Part shown: positions 26,431-35,027 of the stretch, piece by piece
Numbering within the stretch: position 1 is the stretch's first letter
Layout of the letters: every line of letters starts with the position of its first letter
NCBI GenBank assembly: GCA_016699165.1
Contig: CP064963.1
Span: forward strand, 1,860,001 to 1,924,000
From: Candidatus Melainabacteria bacterium
Lineage (GTDB): Bacteria > Cyanobacteriota > Vampirovibrionia > Obscuribacterales > Obscuribacteraceae
Length of the DNA: 64,000 nucleotides
Direction of reading: 5' to 3'
Notes under the pieces: model-generated
What the model was told of the DNA's origin: nothing
Database searches by the model: none
Seen by the model: the letters and a program-made list of their open reading frames with translations, nothing else
Translations under genes and position numbers: made by a program

Positions 26431-27318
26431 ATGACCCAAACTCCCCAAGCGTGGGCGTCAGTCGAAATAGTCCTGCCCGAAGAGCAAGAAGACCTTGCTT
26501 CCTGGATTTTCATGCAAAATGGCGCGCTTGGATGTGAAATTCATATCCTGCAAGACGGCACCATTAGCATCAAAGCGTCTTTCAACGAAGACGACTTAAA
26601 TGAAACAGCAATGCGCTCAATCGAGGCAGGGCTTGAAGAACACGGCATGGAAGCAGCGCTCGACACTTTGAAATTGGTGCAAATCCCGCATGAAGACTGG
26701 CTTGCTAAATGGAAAGAAAAGTACGAGCCATTTCGCGTCGGGACTAAATTCGTCATCTGCCCCTCCTGGCTTGAAGATACACTCACAAAAGAGATGACCG
26801 AAGGTCGCGAAGTTTTACTAATCGAGCCTGGAATGGCTTTCGGCACAGGGCTTCACGCCACAACTCAGTATTGTTTGCGCGCGCTGGAAGCCTATCCGCC
26901 ACCCAAAACAGTTCTCGACGTGGGCACAGGTTCTGGCATTCTGGCTATGGCATGCGCCAAATTAAATCCCAAGTCCAAAATTACTGGTGTAGACACAGAC
27001 CCTGTCGCCATCGACATAGCGCGCCGCGACCTGGAATTGAATAAAGTCCCCAACATCGAGCTTATTGTCGGTTCTACCGAAAGCGTGATGGGCAGAAAGT
27101 TTGACATGCTTTTGTCTAATCTGACTTGCGAAGATATAATTTCGCTTCTTGGCGATTACGTAAAACTATTAAATAAAAACGGGCGTGTGATCTGCGCCGG
27201 CATCCTCAAAGAGCGCTTTCCCCTGCTCGACAAAGAAATCAAGAAATACCCGCTAATCATGGAACAGACGGAGTTTCTGGGCAATTGGGTGGGCGTGGTG
27301 TTACAGAAGCAGAAATAG
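26431..27318 (+). CDS. prmA: Ribosomal protein L11 methyltransferase PrmA
   Basis: A 295-residue protein of normal PrmA length. An N-terminal L11-binding domain is followed by the methyltransferase domain with the family signatures PGMAFGTGLHATTQYCLRALE, VLDVGTGSGILAMACAKLNP and NLTCEDI (the N-L-T/NPPY-like motif). It trimethylates ribosomal protein L11 using SAM. It lies just upstream of ssrA, in a translation-related pair. Confidence 0.93.
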   Translation: MTQTPQAWASVEIVLPEEQEDLASWIFMQNGALGCEIHILQDGTISIKASFNEDDLNETAMRSIEAGLEEHGMEAALDTLKLVQIPHEDWLAKWKEKYEPFRVGTKFVICPSWLEDTLTKEMTEGREVLLIEPGMAFGTGLHATTQYCLRALEAYPPPKTVLDVGTGSGILAMACAKLNPKSKITGVDTDPVAIDIARRDLELNKVPNIELIVGSTESVMGRKFDMLLSNLTCEDIISLLGDYVKLLNKNGRVICAGILKERFPLLDKEIKKYPLIMEQTEFLGNWVGVVLQKQK

Positions 27319-27332
27319 TTATGCTATTTGGA

Positions 27333-27338
27333 TATAAT
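27333..27338 (+). promoter_or_regulatory. Probable -10 element of the ssrA promoter
   Basis: A consensus TATAAT lies 71 bases upstream of the mature tmRNA 5' end, just after the prmA stop. No good -35 was found at 17 bases. It would give a precursor with a ~65-base leader removed by RNase P. Assignment is by consensus and position only. Confidence 0.45.
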
Positions 27339-27408
27339 GATTTTAGGTGCACACTGAAAATTGAATCCAGCTAGATCAGCCGAATCCCACCAGATTCAAA
27401 CCAAACAT

Positions 27409-27806
27409 GGGGGCGTTCAGATTCGACAGGGTTGTTTTGTCGTAGGCTGCAAGTCGAGGGAACTGTTCCCGCGTTAAAAAACAAGTAAATTCAAAGATGC
27501 CAAAAATAATGTCATCACCGGCAATTTCGGCAAAGGCGCTTTGCGCCTCGCCGCCTAACTTAAGTTAGTGTTGTCACTCTATGTACAGCTCCTTTACCGG
27601 CTCGCATAGGGTAAACCCCAGGTAATTGCTTCTTGGCGAAGTTAGCGAATAATAGCCAAGACTAAGACATAATCGCAATCCCGGATGGCTGTTCAAGCCT
27701 CTACCAGCGGGTTAGCAATAACGACTGGAAGAATTTTGAACTAAACTTGTAGATGCATGCTTCGGGGCTTCTTTGGACGCGAGTGCAATTCTCGCCGCCT
27801 CCACCA
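27409..27806 (+). ncRNA. ssrA: Transfer-messenger RNA (tmRNA, one-piece)
   Basis: The 5' end GGGGGCGTTCAGATTCGACAGG is the conserved tmRNA start, and the 3' end CGCCTCC-ACCA pairs with GGGGGCG to form the acceptor stem (one G-U pair), with an encoded CCA. The tag frame is 27499-27558: GCC as likely resume codon, reading AKNNVITGNFGKGALRLAA then TAA. The hydrophobic LRLAA end suits Clp-type proteases. The T-arm is GCGAG-TGCAATT-CTCGC, with G where the second loop base is usually U. It rescues stalled ribosomes together with SmpB. A T-run follows the 3' end and may terminate transcription. A one-piece form fits bacteria other than alphaproteobacteria and some cyanobacteria. Confidence 0.97.
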
Positions 27807-27834
27807 TTTTTTATATTCGTTCGGGATTAGTTGT

Positions 27835-29550
27835 TTACCAGTTAGCTAATAACTCATTAACGAGTCTGCGTACAGAATAAGCATCACTTTTTTTATAAGA
27901 TTCCAGAATTTTCTTCGATTGCTCACCCTTGATTTTGCCTAGCACTTCAAGATAAGTAATTGCATTTTCATCGAATGGTGGTTCTTTGCGCATCGCTTCC
28001 GCGATAAACGGCACAGCGGTTTCATCTTTGAGCTGCCCCAAGGCTACAGCTGCTGATCTCAAATCCATTTCAATATTACTGTTATGCAAAATCGATTTGA
28101 ACAGTGCTTTATCTTTATCACGCGGAAACGCTGCAAAGTAGCTAAGTGAGCTGTTATACCAATCTTTGGAGTCCTTCGAATCGCTGTACAGCAGATTTTC
28201 ATACACATCATGGAGATTATCTATTTTATTCTCGATTATGATATGAGTCAGTCCAACGGTACGCAAATCAGGGTTACGAATAAGCCTGAGGACTTCTTTA
28301 ATTACTTGCGGCGATGAATTTCCCCGCAGGGTCATAGCCGTCCAAAATCTGATGCTAGAGTTTGAATCAGAAAGCAAGCTTATGAGCAAATTGATGCTTT
28401 CTTCGTCCTTACGTCCCTCCAAGGCGCGACATAATTCTTCCACAATAAAACGATTTTTTGTATTGCGAATAGTATCGCGCACGGTATCAAGCATTTCATC
28501 AGATGAAAGCAATGGTTGATCCAGAGTGTAGAAGCAATACTCTGGATTGACTCTTTCATCACGAACAAGTTTCAGCCACTTGCGCACCTGCTCTTTTCGG
28601 TTCGATTTCAGATATGCATTAAGCATTTCCTCAGAGATCCCTGAATTTGTAGACAAAATAGATGATAAAAATTCTTGATCCTCAGGCGTCGGGCTGTTTG
28701 CCAGAGCCTCTAGTGATACTTCACGAATTGATTGATCCTGGAGAAGCGGGCTCAGTAAATCCTTAAGATTCCCCATACCTAATTCTTTAGCCGTGTAAAT
28801 CGCGTAGCCTCGATTTGATTGGTTCCAGGACTTAATGGCTTTGCGCACAATCTGATCGGTCTTAGGATTTAATTCTGTTCCAGCAAGACTTTGAATAGCA
28901 AAAATTCTAGCTTTCGGATTCAAGGAATTGATTTTTTCATATGCTGTATTTCGCAGCGAGATTTTATCAAGTTTCAAATAAAAGGGAATCATGTGAGCAT
29001 CCGCAAAGTTTTCATTTTCTACTATGAAATCAAAAAGTTCAGAAGCGTGAGTATCGTCCCGCAAATAGAGAAGTGCCATTCCTGCCCAATGTTTTCCACC
29101 CTTAGACGACTCGGTTTTCGATGCCTTCACCAATAAATCGTTGAAAGATTTGTCTCCAGCGGAAGCAACTGTAATGTAACCCAAAAGTCTCTGATGCGGG
29201 TTAGAGGAATGCAGCAGCGAATCAATTGTCTTGCTGTAGAAGAGTTCACTCTTAAGCTTTTCCAGTCCGTAGTAGGCAGTCTTTTTTCCCTGCAATTCGT
29301 TCACTAAAGCAGTTGTATCGACTGCAGTCATGATGAGCTCTGAGTAGTCTTGAAAAATCTTATTCAATTCATCCTCGCCGAACTTCGACTCCGTGGACCT
29401 TCTAAAGGATTCTACAAATCCCTCGTAGGTCTGGCTGCAAGGCACGTTTGATACTTCTTCATCAGCTTGCACACGCTTAGAATCAGCTGGTCCATGAACA
29501 CAAGAAGCGGCAAAAATTAAAACAATTACTGTTGTAATTAGGTTCTTCAT
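27835..29550 (-). CDS. HEAT-repeat lipoprotein
   Basis: A 571-residue protein. The N-terminus is a lipoprotein signal with lipobox FAASC (Cys ~17). The rest is helical, with HEAT-like units such as ESINLLISLLSDSNSSIRFWTAMTLRG and AAVALGQLKDETAVPFIAEAM. It is probably a membrane-tethered binding scaffold in the periplasm; the partner is unknown. The gene is convergent with ssrA (28-base gap) and divergent from 29632. Confidence 0.83.
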   Translation of the reverse strand: MKNLITTVIVLIFAASCVHGPADSKRVQADEEVSNVPCSQTYEGFVESFRRSTESKFGEDELNKIFQDYSELIMTAVDTTALVNELQGKKTAYYGLEKLKSELFYSKTIDSLLHSSNPHQRLLGYITVASAGDKSFNDLLVKASKTESSKGGKHWAGMALLYLRDDTHASELFDFIVENENFADAHMIPFYLKLDKISLRNTAYEKINSLNPKARIFAIQSLAGTELNPKTDQIVRKAIKSWNQSNRGYAIYTAKELGMGNLKDLLSPLLQDQSIREVSLEALANSPTPEDQEFLSSILSTNSGISEEMLNAYLKSNRKEQVRKWLKLVRDERVNPEYCFYTLDQPLLSSDEMLDTVRDTIRNTKNRFIVEELCRALEGRKDEESINLLISLLSDSNSSIRFWTAMTLRGNSSPQVIKEVLRLIRNPDLRTVGLTHIIIENKIDNLHDVYENLLYSDSKDSKDWYNSSLSYFAAFPRDKDKALFKSILHNSNIEMDLRSAAVALGQLKDETAVPFIAEAMRKEPPFDENAITYLEVLGKIKGEQSKKILESYKKSDAYSVRRLVNELLANW

Positions 29551-29631
29551 TAAATCAGTATGGGCTTAAAAGGGCGCGCCGCAATGATAACATGAGCTAA
29601 AATCTTACAACAGATTAAGGGTGCTTTTTGC

Positions 29632-30330
29632 GTGGCTAAAATAACAGAAGAAGAGGTTCTATCCCAGCTAGATCAATGCGCGAAAGATTATTTCTTTCCC
29701 GTACTGGACAATGGCTATTACTATCCGATCACCTCTCGAATTAATTGCTACGGCGACGGCGAGAGATGGGCAATAATCATCGAAAGCTTTGGCTACAACT
29801 TGAGAGCGGGGCACCACAACGGTGCACAAAATTGTGTCTACGTTTATGGCAATTGTTTGTCCCGACCACTCGGTATCACCAATGATGACTTTTTAAACTG
29901 TAGTGAAGATGGTCCCGAAGGTGAAACCTTTGATGGTTGGTACGTTTTCCCAGAGGCTGAGTCAATTACGCTTCGCGGTGAAGTTGTGAAATTTGATTTG
30001 TCAAAAGAAAATCTTGAGCGTAGAGGCGTCATCATGGCCGAAGACGAACTCACTGCAGCTGATTTGTTTCGCAGTCTGCTTCCGGAATATAGAGAGAAAT
30101 TTTTAGCTACCGAAGAAGAGCTGCGTGTGCGAGTTCCATGCGATATTCCAATGATATTGCGCCTGGACGAGTGGCACCATCCAGATATTGCAGGACAAGA
30201 AAAACCTAGCGAAAATGAAACCTTTAAATCAATTGCTAAAGTCTTAGTTGCAGCTGATCCCAGCTTGTACAAATTAGAGAAGAAGCCCAATAATTACTGG
30301 ACTAACTGGCCCGAAGGCGGAACACTATGA
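29632..30330 (+). CDS. Conserved hypothetical protein, immunity-like appearance
   Basis: A 232-residue soluble protein beginning at GTG (VAKITEEEVLSQLDQCAKDYFFPVLDNGYYYP...). No signal peptide or membrane segment is seen. It is rich in aromatic and acidic residues (DGERWAIIIESFGYN; TFDGWYVFPEAESITLRGE). Acidic single-domain proteins of this size are common among polymorphic-toxin immunity genes, but no toxin is visible nearby and I do not recognise the family securely. It is followed after 62 bases by another hypothetical on the same strand. Confidence 0.65.
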   Translation: MAKITEEEVLSQLDQCAKDYFFPVLDNGYYYPITSRINCYGDGERWAIIIESFGYNLRAGHHNGAQNCVYVYGNCLSRPLGITNDDFLNCSEDGPEGETFDGWYVFPEAESITLRGEVVKFDLSKENLERRGVIMAEDELTAADLFRSLLPEYREKFLATEEELRVRVPCDIPMILRLDEWHHPDIAGQEKPSENETFKSIAKVLVAADPSLYKLEKKPNNYWTNWPEGGTL

Positions 30331-30392
30331 ATAATAAAGTTTCAACTATAAAACCTTCCTCAACCTAATCTGACAAGGAATTTTATCTCTAA

Positions 30393-31106
30393 ATGACTGT
30401 CACTTGGTGGAACAAGCTCAAACAAAAAATCAGTTCGATTATGACTGGTAGTAAGTCAGCAGCCATACAAAAAGAACGACCTTCAGGAATGAACATTGAG
30501 ATGCGATTTGACCTAACGCGTGAGCCGAAGCCCAATTTAGGTCTTCCCCCAAATGCGATTCCTGGACTTTCGGTCATAAAACAGTTAGTGCGAGGACTGC
30601 GTTATCGAGCGATTCTTGAGCCGATTGGACAAGAAGTAAATTTGACTTCAATAGAAAAAGCGCCAGAAGAGATTTGCTCAATAATTCATCAGTATGGGAT
30701 CAGTATTGAAAGTGCGCCTCGAGATTATAGTTCTGATGCATTTTTAAAATACGGAATTTTGGACTATCAATTTGAAGTCTCTGGTGACTTTTCAGTCGAA
30801 CCACAAGGTGTGCGGTTTTTGAAAGATTTAGGTTTTCTCCTCGACAAAAAAGACGTTGATGACAGCTTGTTTCTCGACGCGGGAATTGGTGTTCTTGAAG
30901 AAATGCTCGATCAAGTAAAATCAAACAAAGTTTTCTTCAAAATTCTCCTCGACAGTCAGGGAGGTTATCGTGGAGGACATATTTCGGGTAATAAAAATTG
31001 GCTGAGTGCAAATCCCAATGAATATTTTCCATGTAAATTCAAAGTGCGCGATGCGTGCCTAACGAATTGCAGTTTGGTTTGGTTGAACAAACATTTTTAC
31101 CTTTGA
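30393..31106 (+). CDS. Hypothetical protein
   Basis: A 237-residue protein without signal peptide or membrane segment. The N-terminus is basic (WWNKLKQKISSIMTGSKSAAIQKER). The remainder shows mixed alpha/beta composition with no motif I recognise. It is probably cotranscribed with the preceding gene. The function cannot be inferred from sequence alone. Confidence 0.6.
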   Translation: MTVTWWNKLKQKISSIMTGSKSAAIQKERPSGMNIEMRFDLTREPKPNLGLPPNAIPGLSVIKQLVRGLRYRAILEPIGQEVNLTSIEKAPEEICSIIHQYGISIESAPRDYSSDAFLKYGILDYQFEVSGDFSVEPQGVRFLKDLGFLLDKKDVDDSLFLDAGIGVLEEMLDQVKSNKVFFKILLDSQGGYRGGHISGNKNWLSANPNEYFPCKFKVRDACLTNCSLVWLNKHFYL

Positions 31107-31224
31107 TTACCTGCGCATTGACAATGCTTGTCTGCACCAGCCACCGAACCTGGTGACAAAAACGTTCTCATAAGAAGAGCATTAGAACAAGTTTGTCATT
31201 CATTCCACTGGGCATTCGGTCCGT

Positions 31225-31638
31225 TTACCGAGAAGAGTTTGGCCCTTCCTTAAAAGAAGCTATTTTCTGTTCTACTCTCATTCTAATTTTATCTCGAATT
31301 TCACGAACTTCATTTAGCTCTTTGCCCTTGGGATCGGGCAAAGGCCAGTCTTCTCGAATCAACCCCGGCACGATTGGACACGCTTCGCCGCATCCCATTG
31401 TCACAAGCATATCTGCGGACTGAGCAAGTTCGGGGGTCAATAATTGCGGCTTGATACAACTCAAGTCAATTCCTATTTCATTCATGACTTGCACTACCAC
31501 AGGATGCACTCTGTCACCAGGCTGTGTTCCAGCTGATATACCATCGCCAGAATTTGTGAGCAAGTTGTAGAATGCAGCAGCCATTTGGGAACGACCGGCA
31601 TTGTGCACACAAGCAAAAATAACTTTTGGCATCTTCAT
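31225..31638 (-). CDS. arsC: Arsenate reductase, thioredoxin-type (LMW-phosphatase fold)
   Basis: A 137-residue protein with the phosphatase-like P-loop CVHNAGRSQMAAAF near the N-terminus (catalytic Cys10 region) and the characteristic MGCGEACPIVPG plus EDWPLPDPKG segment holding the redox cysteines. It reduces arsenate to arsenite using thioredoxin. Its start overlaps the arsI stop in ATGA, forming the operon arsR-arsI-arsC. Confidence 0.93.
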   Translation of the reverse strand: MKMPKVIFACVHNAGRSQMAAAFYNLLTNSGDGISAGTQPGDRVHPVVVQVMNEIGIDLSCIKPQLLTPELAQSADMLVTMGCGEACPIVPGLIREDWPLPDPKGKELNEVREIRDKIRMRVEQKIASFKEGPNSSR

Positions 31639-32093
31639 TTCTTGTCAAACTTGATTGAAATACTCTCTAACTCAGGTGCGCAGCATGCCGATGTATTCTG
31701 AGTTTGTAGTTCAACGTCTTCACCATATGTGGTGGCTTGACCTGTAGTGTAAAAAGACTCCCAAGCTATGCCTTGAGGATCATGTACCCACGCTTTATCC
31801 GCTTTGGCATAACAACATGTTGTTTGCTCTTGTTCAAGAATTGGTTGATGAGCCGCTTTTAGACGCTGGGAAATTTCTTTCAGGTCATTTGCTTCTTCCA
31901 CCTGAATGCCTAAATGGTCCAAGCCCGGCTCGCGACCTCGCGTTGATATAGCAAAATTGATGCGTGGATCTTCGAGCATCCACTTAGCGTAATCGTCTTT
32001 CTTCACCACAGGGGGCGTATTGAAAAAAGTAGAATAGAATTGGATTGACTCATCCAAATTTGCTACCGCGACATGAACGTGAAATCTTTTCAT
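31635..32093 (-). CDS. arsI: ArsI/CadI-type glyoxalase-fold protein (organoarsenical C-As lyase)
   Basis: A 152-residue vicinal-oxygen-chelate protein. ATG 32093 is 9 bases after GGAGG; an ATG at 32099 sits too close to it. Metal ligands are expected in HVHVAV, DHLGI and the C-terminal WESF; the paired cysteines in TTCCYAKADKAWVHDP match the trivalent-arsenic site of ArsI. A C-terminal SACCAPE adds another cysteine pair. ArsI uses Fe(II) and O2 to cleave methylarsenite and aromatic arsenicals to arsenite. CadI-like cadmium function is the alternative name for the same family. Confidence 0.85.
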   Translation of the reverse strand: MKRFHVHVAVANLDESIQFYSTFFNTPPVVKKDDYAKWMLEDPRINFAISTRGREPGLDHLGIQVEEANDLKEISQRLKAAHQPILEQEQTTCCYAKADKAWVHDPQGIAWESFYTTGQATTYGEDVELQTQNTSACCAPELESISIKFDKK

Positions 32094-32392
32094 CAACATT
32101 TGCCTCCGTTGTCAGCACAGCAATTTTCAAGTAAGAAACTCATGAGCATTTGCATGTGCGCATAATTAGCCGAATAAATAATGTGACGGCTTTCTCTTCT
32201 AGAAGAAATCAGTCCCGCATTAGAAAGTTCCTTTAAATGGAAAGACATTGTTGCAGGAGGAAGTTTAAAATGATCGCTCATTTCTCCCGCAGCCATGCCT
32301 GCTTGCCCTTTTCTGACAAGCAACCTAAATACTTCCAAACGTGATTCTTGAGCCAAAGCGCTTAAGGCTTTGACAGCGTCATTACTTTTCAT
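32093..32392 (-). CDS. arsR: ArsR-family metalloregulator
   Basis: A 99-residue winged-helix repressor (ALSALAQESRLEVFRLLVRKGQAGMAAGEMSDHF... PPATMSFHLKELSNAGLISSRRESRHIIYSA). The C-terminus ENCCADNGGKC carries a CC pair and a third Cys, a plausible arsenite site of the C-terminal type. It is first in the arsR-arsI-arsC operon and would autorepress until As(III) or MAs(III) binds. Its stop overlaps the arsI start. Confidence 0.92.
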   Translation of the reverse strand: MKSNDAVKALSALAQESRLEVFRLLVRKGQAGMAAGEMSDHFKLPPATMSFHLKELSNAGLISSRRESRHIIYSANYAHMQMLMSFLLENCCADNGGKC

Positions 32393-32452
32393 ATTTCCAA
32401 TAATATCGAAATGTCAAACAAGAGTCAAGTGTTTTTGTATTCTTATTTTCTC

Positions 32453-33562
32453 TTAGCCAGCCATCTCACCAGAACAAATAGCAAGTTCGGGATATGCTTT
32501 TGGTAACTCAACGGTAAATGTAGTACCTGCATTAGCACTACTTAAACACAATATTCTGCCCTCATGCGCCTCTATAATTTGGCGGCACAAATACAATCCC
32601 AACCCGCTTCCCATAGAATATGACTTTCCTGCCCTTCCTTGCCAGAACTGATGAAATAAGTTGCTTTGTTCCTCTTCTGGAATTCCAGTTCCGCGGTCAG
32701 TAACACTCAATAAAAGTTTTGATTCGTTATCGACAAGACAAACTTCAACAGTGGATCCTTCTGGTGAAAACTTGACTGCATTGTCGAGTAGATTTGAGAC
32801 AACCCTTTTCAATGGACCACTTTCGCCAAGCGTGAAGAGAGAGCCCGCTACCGAATTTTCAATTAGAATTTTCTTGCTTATTGCAGCTGGCTCGACCAGC
32901 GAAATTGCGTCTTTAACCAAGTCACTAAAGTCGATAACATCTCTACCGGAGTAACTTGAAAGTCGTTGATATCTAAATACAGAAAGCAGGTCGTTCATTA
33001 TTTCAAGCATTTCTTTATGGCTTGAAAGCACTTTCTTGATGAGTTCACTTTGCTCTACTTGGTTAGCTATTTTGTCTTGAGAAATCAGCTCAAGAATCCT
33101 ATAACAACCAACGATAGGATTCTTTAGATCATGCGTAAGGGCTGCAACAAAATCATCTCGCTGCTTATGTAATTCGATCTGCTGCTCCAATAAACGAGCA
33201 TTTTTTGAATCTGTTATATCCCTGGCAATAAGCGATATTCCGATTATCTCGCCAAAGTGTGTTTTGACCGGAGCAAAGCTTAATGCAAGTAGTAATTCCC
33301 TTCCATCTGAGCCTATCTTGCACGCTTCATAATGGTCTATTGCAGCACCTCGACGGACCATTTCCAAAAAGGATTCTACCTTTAAGTCTGCAATAGAATC
33401 ATCCAAAACTCTTGCATCTAGCCCGATTGCTTCACTTGCCTTCAATCCGAAATTTTTCTCTGCTGCCTTGTTCCAGCATAAAATCGTTCCGTCAGGCTTC
33501 ATCCCCACTATACAATCGTGTGAAGATTCAATTATCGCCGCAAGGAATCTATCTGAGTCCAT
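32453..33562 (-). CDS. PAS-domain sensor histidine kinase
   Basis: A 369-residue soluble kinase. It has a PAS domain (~5-118; SSHDCIVGMKPDGTILCWNKAAEKNFG), HisKA with the H-box ALTHDLKNP (H144), and a HATPase with N-box LLDNAVKFS, G1 DRGTGIPEEE and G2 GSGLGLYLC. No membrane segment or response-regulator partner is nearby, so it is an orphan. The kinase core resembles that of the globin-coupled kinase at the left edge (RxDFVAxLTHDLKxPI). The PAS ligand is unknown. Confidence 0.92.
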   Translation of the reverse strand: MDSDRFLAAIIESSHDCIVGMKPDGTILCWNKAAEKNFGLKASEAIGLDARVLDDSIADLKVESFLEMVRRGAAIDHYEACKIGSDGRELLLALSFAPVKTHFGEIIGISLIARDITDSKNARLLEQQIELHKQRDDFVAALTHDLKNPIVGCYRILELISQDKIANQVEQSELIKKVLSSHKEMLEIMNDLLSVFRYQRLSSYSGRDVIDFSDLVKDAISLVEPAAISKKILIENSVAGSLFTLGESGPLKRVVSNLLDNAVKFSPEGSTVEVCLVDNESKLLLSVTDRGTGIPEEEQSNLFHQFWQGRAGKSYSMGSGLGLYLCRQIIEAHEGRILCLSSANAGTTFTVELPKAYPELAICSGEMAG

Positions 33563-33674
33563 TTAGGCACTGTACTCATTCTATAGGGAATATCTGAAAA
33601 CACAGAACAGGCGAACGTGATGCCATTCCTTTCATCTTATCAAATCACATCAAAATCGAAAAGGGGCTTGCAAT

Positions 33675-34838
33675 CTAAGAATCAAACGTCGCACTCTCCA
33701 GCAGCTTCTTCAAATATTCTGCATAAACATAAACACGATCGCGTGGTTTGCCTGTGGTTTCGCGCACGATGCCTAACTCTTCAAGATGATGAAGACCAGC
33801 TGTAACTGTGGGTGTTGATAGTCCTAAACTTTTTACAAGCAATGGAATAGTGGCAAATGGTTTCTTTTCTAAGAAGTGATGTATCTGCAGAACAGTACCT
33901 GTCGAGCGTCCCAGTGTCTTAATTTTGTCTCTGTCAGTATTCATCAACATCAAAATGCCAGATGCTGTTTTTGTTGCCTGCGTAGCACTTTTATGAACAC
34001 CTGCAAGAAAAAACTCGAGCCATGGTTCCCAATCACCAGAGTCGCGCACTTTCTGTAAATGAGCATAATAGTCATTTCGATAAGTTTTAAAATACAAACT
34101 CAAGTACAGAATTGGTTGTGACAATACGCCGTGCGAGCAAAGTATGAGCGTGATCAAAAGCCGCCCCAAGCGCCCGTTTCCATCAAGAAAAGGGCGAATG
34201 GTTTCGAACTGGTGGTGAATCAGTGCAGCCTTTACCAGAAGTGGCATATTACTCTTATCTTCATGGAGAAATTTTTCCAAATCGCTCATACATTCGGTCA
34301 CTATATCTGGTGGCGGTGGGACGAAACTAGCATTACTTGGCTGAGTTCCACCCACCCAGTTTTGCGTTCGCCTAAATGAGCCTGGGGACTTGGTTCCACC
34401 TCTCATTCCTTCCATCAAGATTTCGTGCATTTCCCGAATAAGCCGCATCGAAAACGGCTTGCCATTTTCAAGCTTTTCTAATCCATAATTCATCGCGCGC
34501 ACGTAGTTTGAAACTTCTTCCACATCGTGCAACGGCGTTCCTGGCGACTGCTCGCTTTCATACAGCAACAAATCAGAGAGTGAAGACTGCGTCCCTTCAA
34601 TCTGCGACGACAATACAGCCTCAAGCCGCACATACATGTACAAAAAAATCTCAGGTTCGGGTAACAGTGATGACATGCCATCCAGCCTGCCCAAAGCTTG
34701 ATTGGCTTTATCCAGCGCCTTATGCAGATTCTCGATATTAAGCGAAACTGGTGGAAGTCGGTCGGGCACAAAGGCCCAATAAGGCTTTTCGGAATTCACC
34801 GAACATTTGATTCGTTTACCTGTCGCTTTAGCAGTCAT
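33675..34838 (-). CDS. Fic-family protein with substituted catalytic His
   Basis: A 387-residue class II-like Fic protein. The N-terminal Fic_N region carries the inhibitory-helix motif SSQIEGT (77-83). The Fic core (~110-270) contains HHQFETIRPFLDGNGRLGR, and the C-terminus (~315-385) is a winged helix (IPLLVKSLGLSTPTVTAGLHHLEELGIV). The usual catalytic His of HPFxDGNGR is Arg215 (CGC codon), so classic AMPylation may be lost, while the nucleotide-binding loop DGNGRLGR is intact. The winged helix suggests DNA binding, and six copies of an inverted TTTAATA-type element lie directly upstream, consistent with autoregulation. Confidence 0.9.
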   Translation of the reverse strand: MTAKATGKRIKCSVNSEKPYWAFVPDRLPPVSLNIENLHKALDKANQALGRLDGMSSLLPEPEIFLYMYVRLEAVLSSQIEGTQSSLSDLLLYESEQSPGTPLHDVEEVSNYVRAMNYGLEKLENGKPFSMRLIREMHEILMEGMRGGTKSPGSFRRTQNWVGGTQPSNASFVPPPPDIVTECMSDLEKFLHEDKSNMPLLVKAALIHHQFETIRPFLDGNGRLGRLLITLILCSHGVLSQPILYLSLYFKTYRNDYYAHLQKVRDSGDWEPWLEFFLAGVHKSATQATKTASGILMLMNTDRDKIKTLGRSTGTVLQIHHFLEKKPFATIPLLVKSLGLSTPTVTAGLHHLEELGIVRETTGKPRDRVYVYAEYLKKLLESATFDS

Positions 34839-34869
34839 TAGTAACGTTCGCCTTAGTTATCCCCTCGCC

Positions 34870-35015
34870 TATTAAAGGATATTCCATCTTCCTTTAATAA
34901 GCAATCTTCAAATCTAAGGTTTTTATGAATATACGGCTCTTTCAGGACAAGCTATTAAAGGAACCTTTAATAAGCAAGCTTCTTATTAAAGAAAACAGAC
35001 TTTGCCTTTAATAAG
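34870..35015. promoter_or_regulatory. Cluster of three inverted repeats (six CTTTAATA elements) upstream of fic
   Basis: Six copies of TATTAAAG/CTTTAATA occur as three inverted pairs: 34870-34878 with 34891-34899 (arms TATTAAAGG/CCTTTAATA, 12-base spacer); 34953-34972 (TATTAAAGGAACCTTTAATA, 2-base spacer); and 34982-34991 with 35006-35015 (arms CTTATTAAAG/CTTTAATAAG). They fill the gap between the DUF3592 gene and the fic start and do not look like terminators. The most likely use is multi-dimer operator sites for the Fic protein's own winged helix. Confidence 0.7.
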
Positions 35016-35027
35016 AAAAGAAAGGTC

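Noticed and set aside
29632..31106. A toxin-antitoxin or polymorphic toxin-immunity pair
   Set aside because: Neither protein shows a recognisable toxin domain, secretion signal or antitoxin fold; size and pairing alone are not enough.
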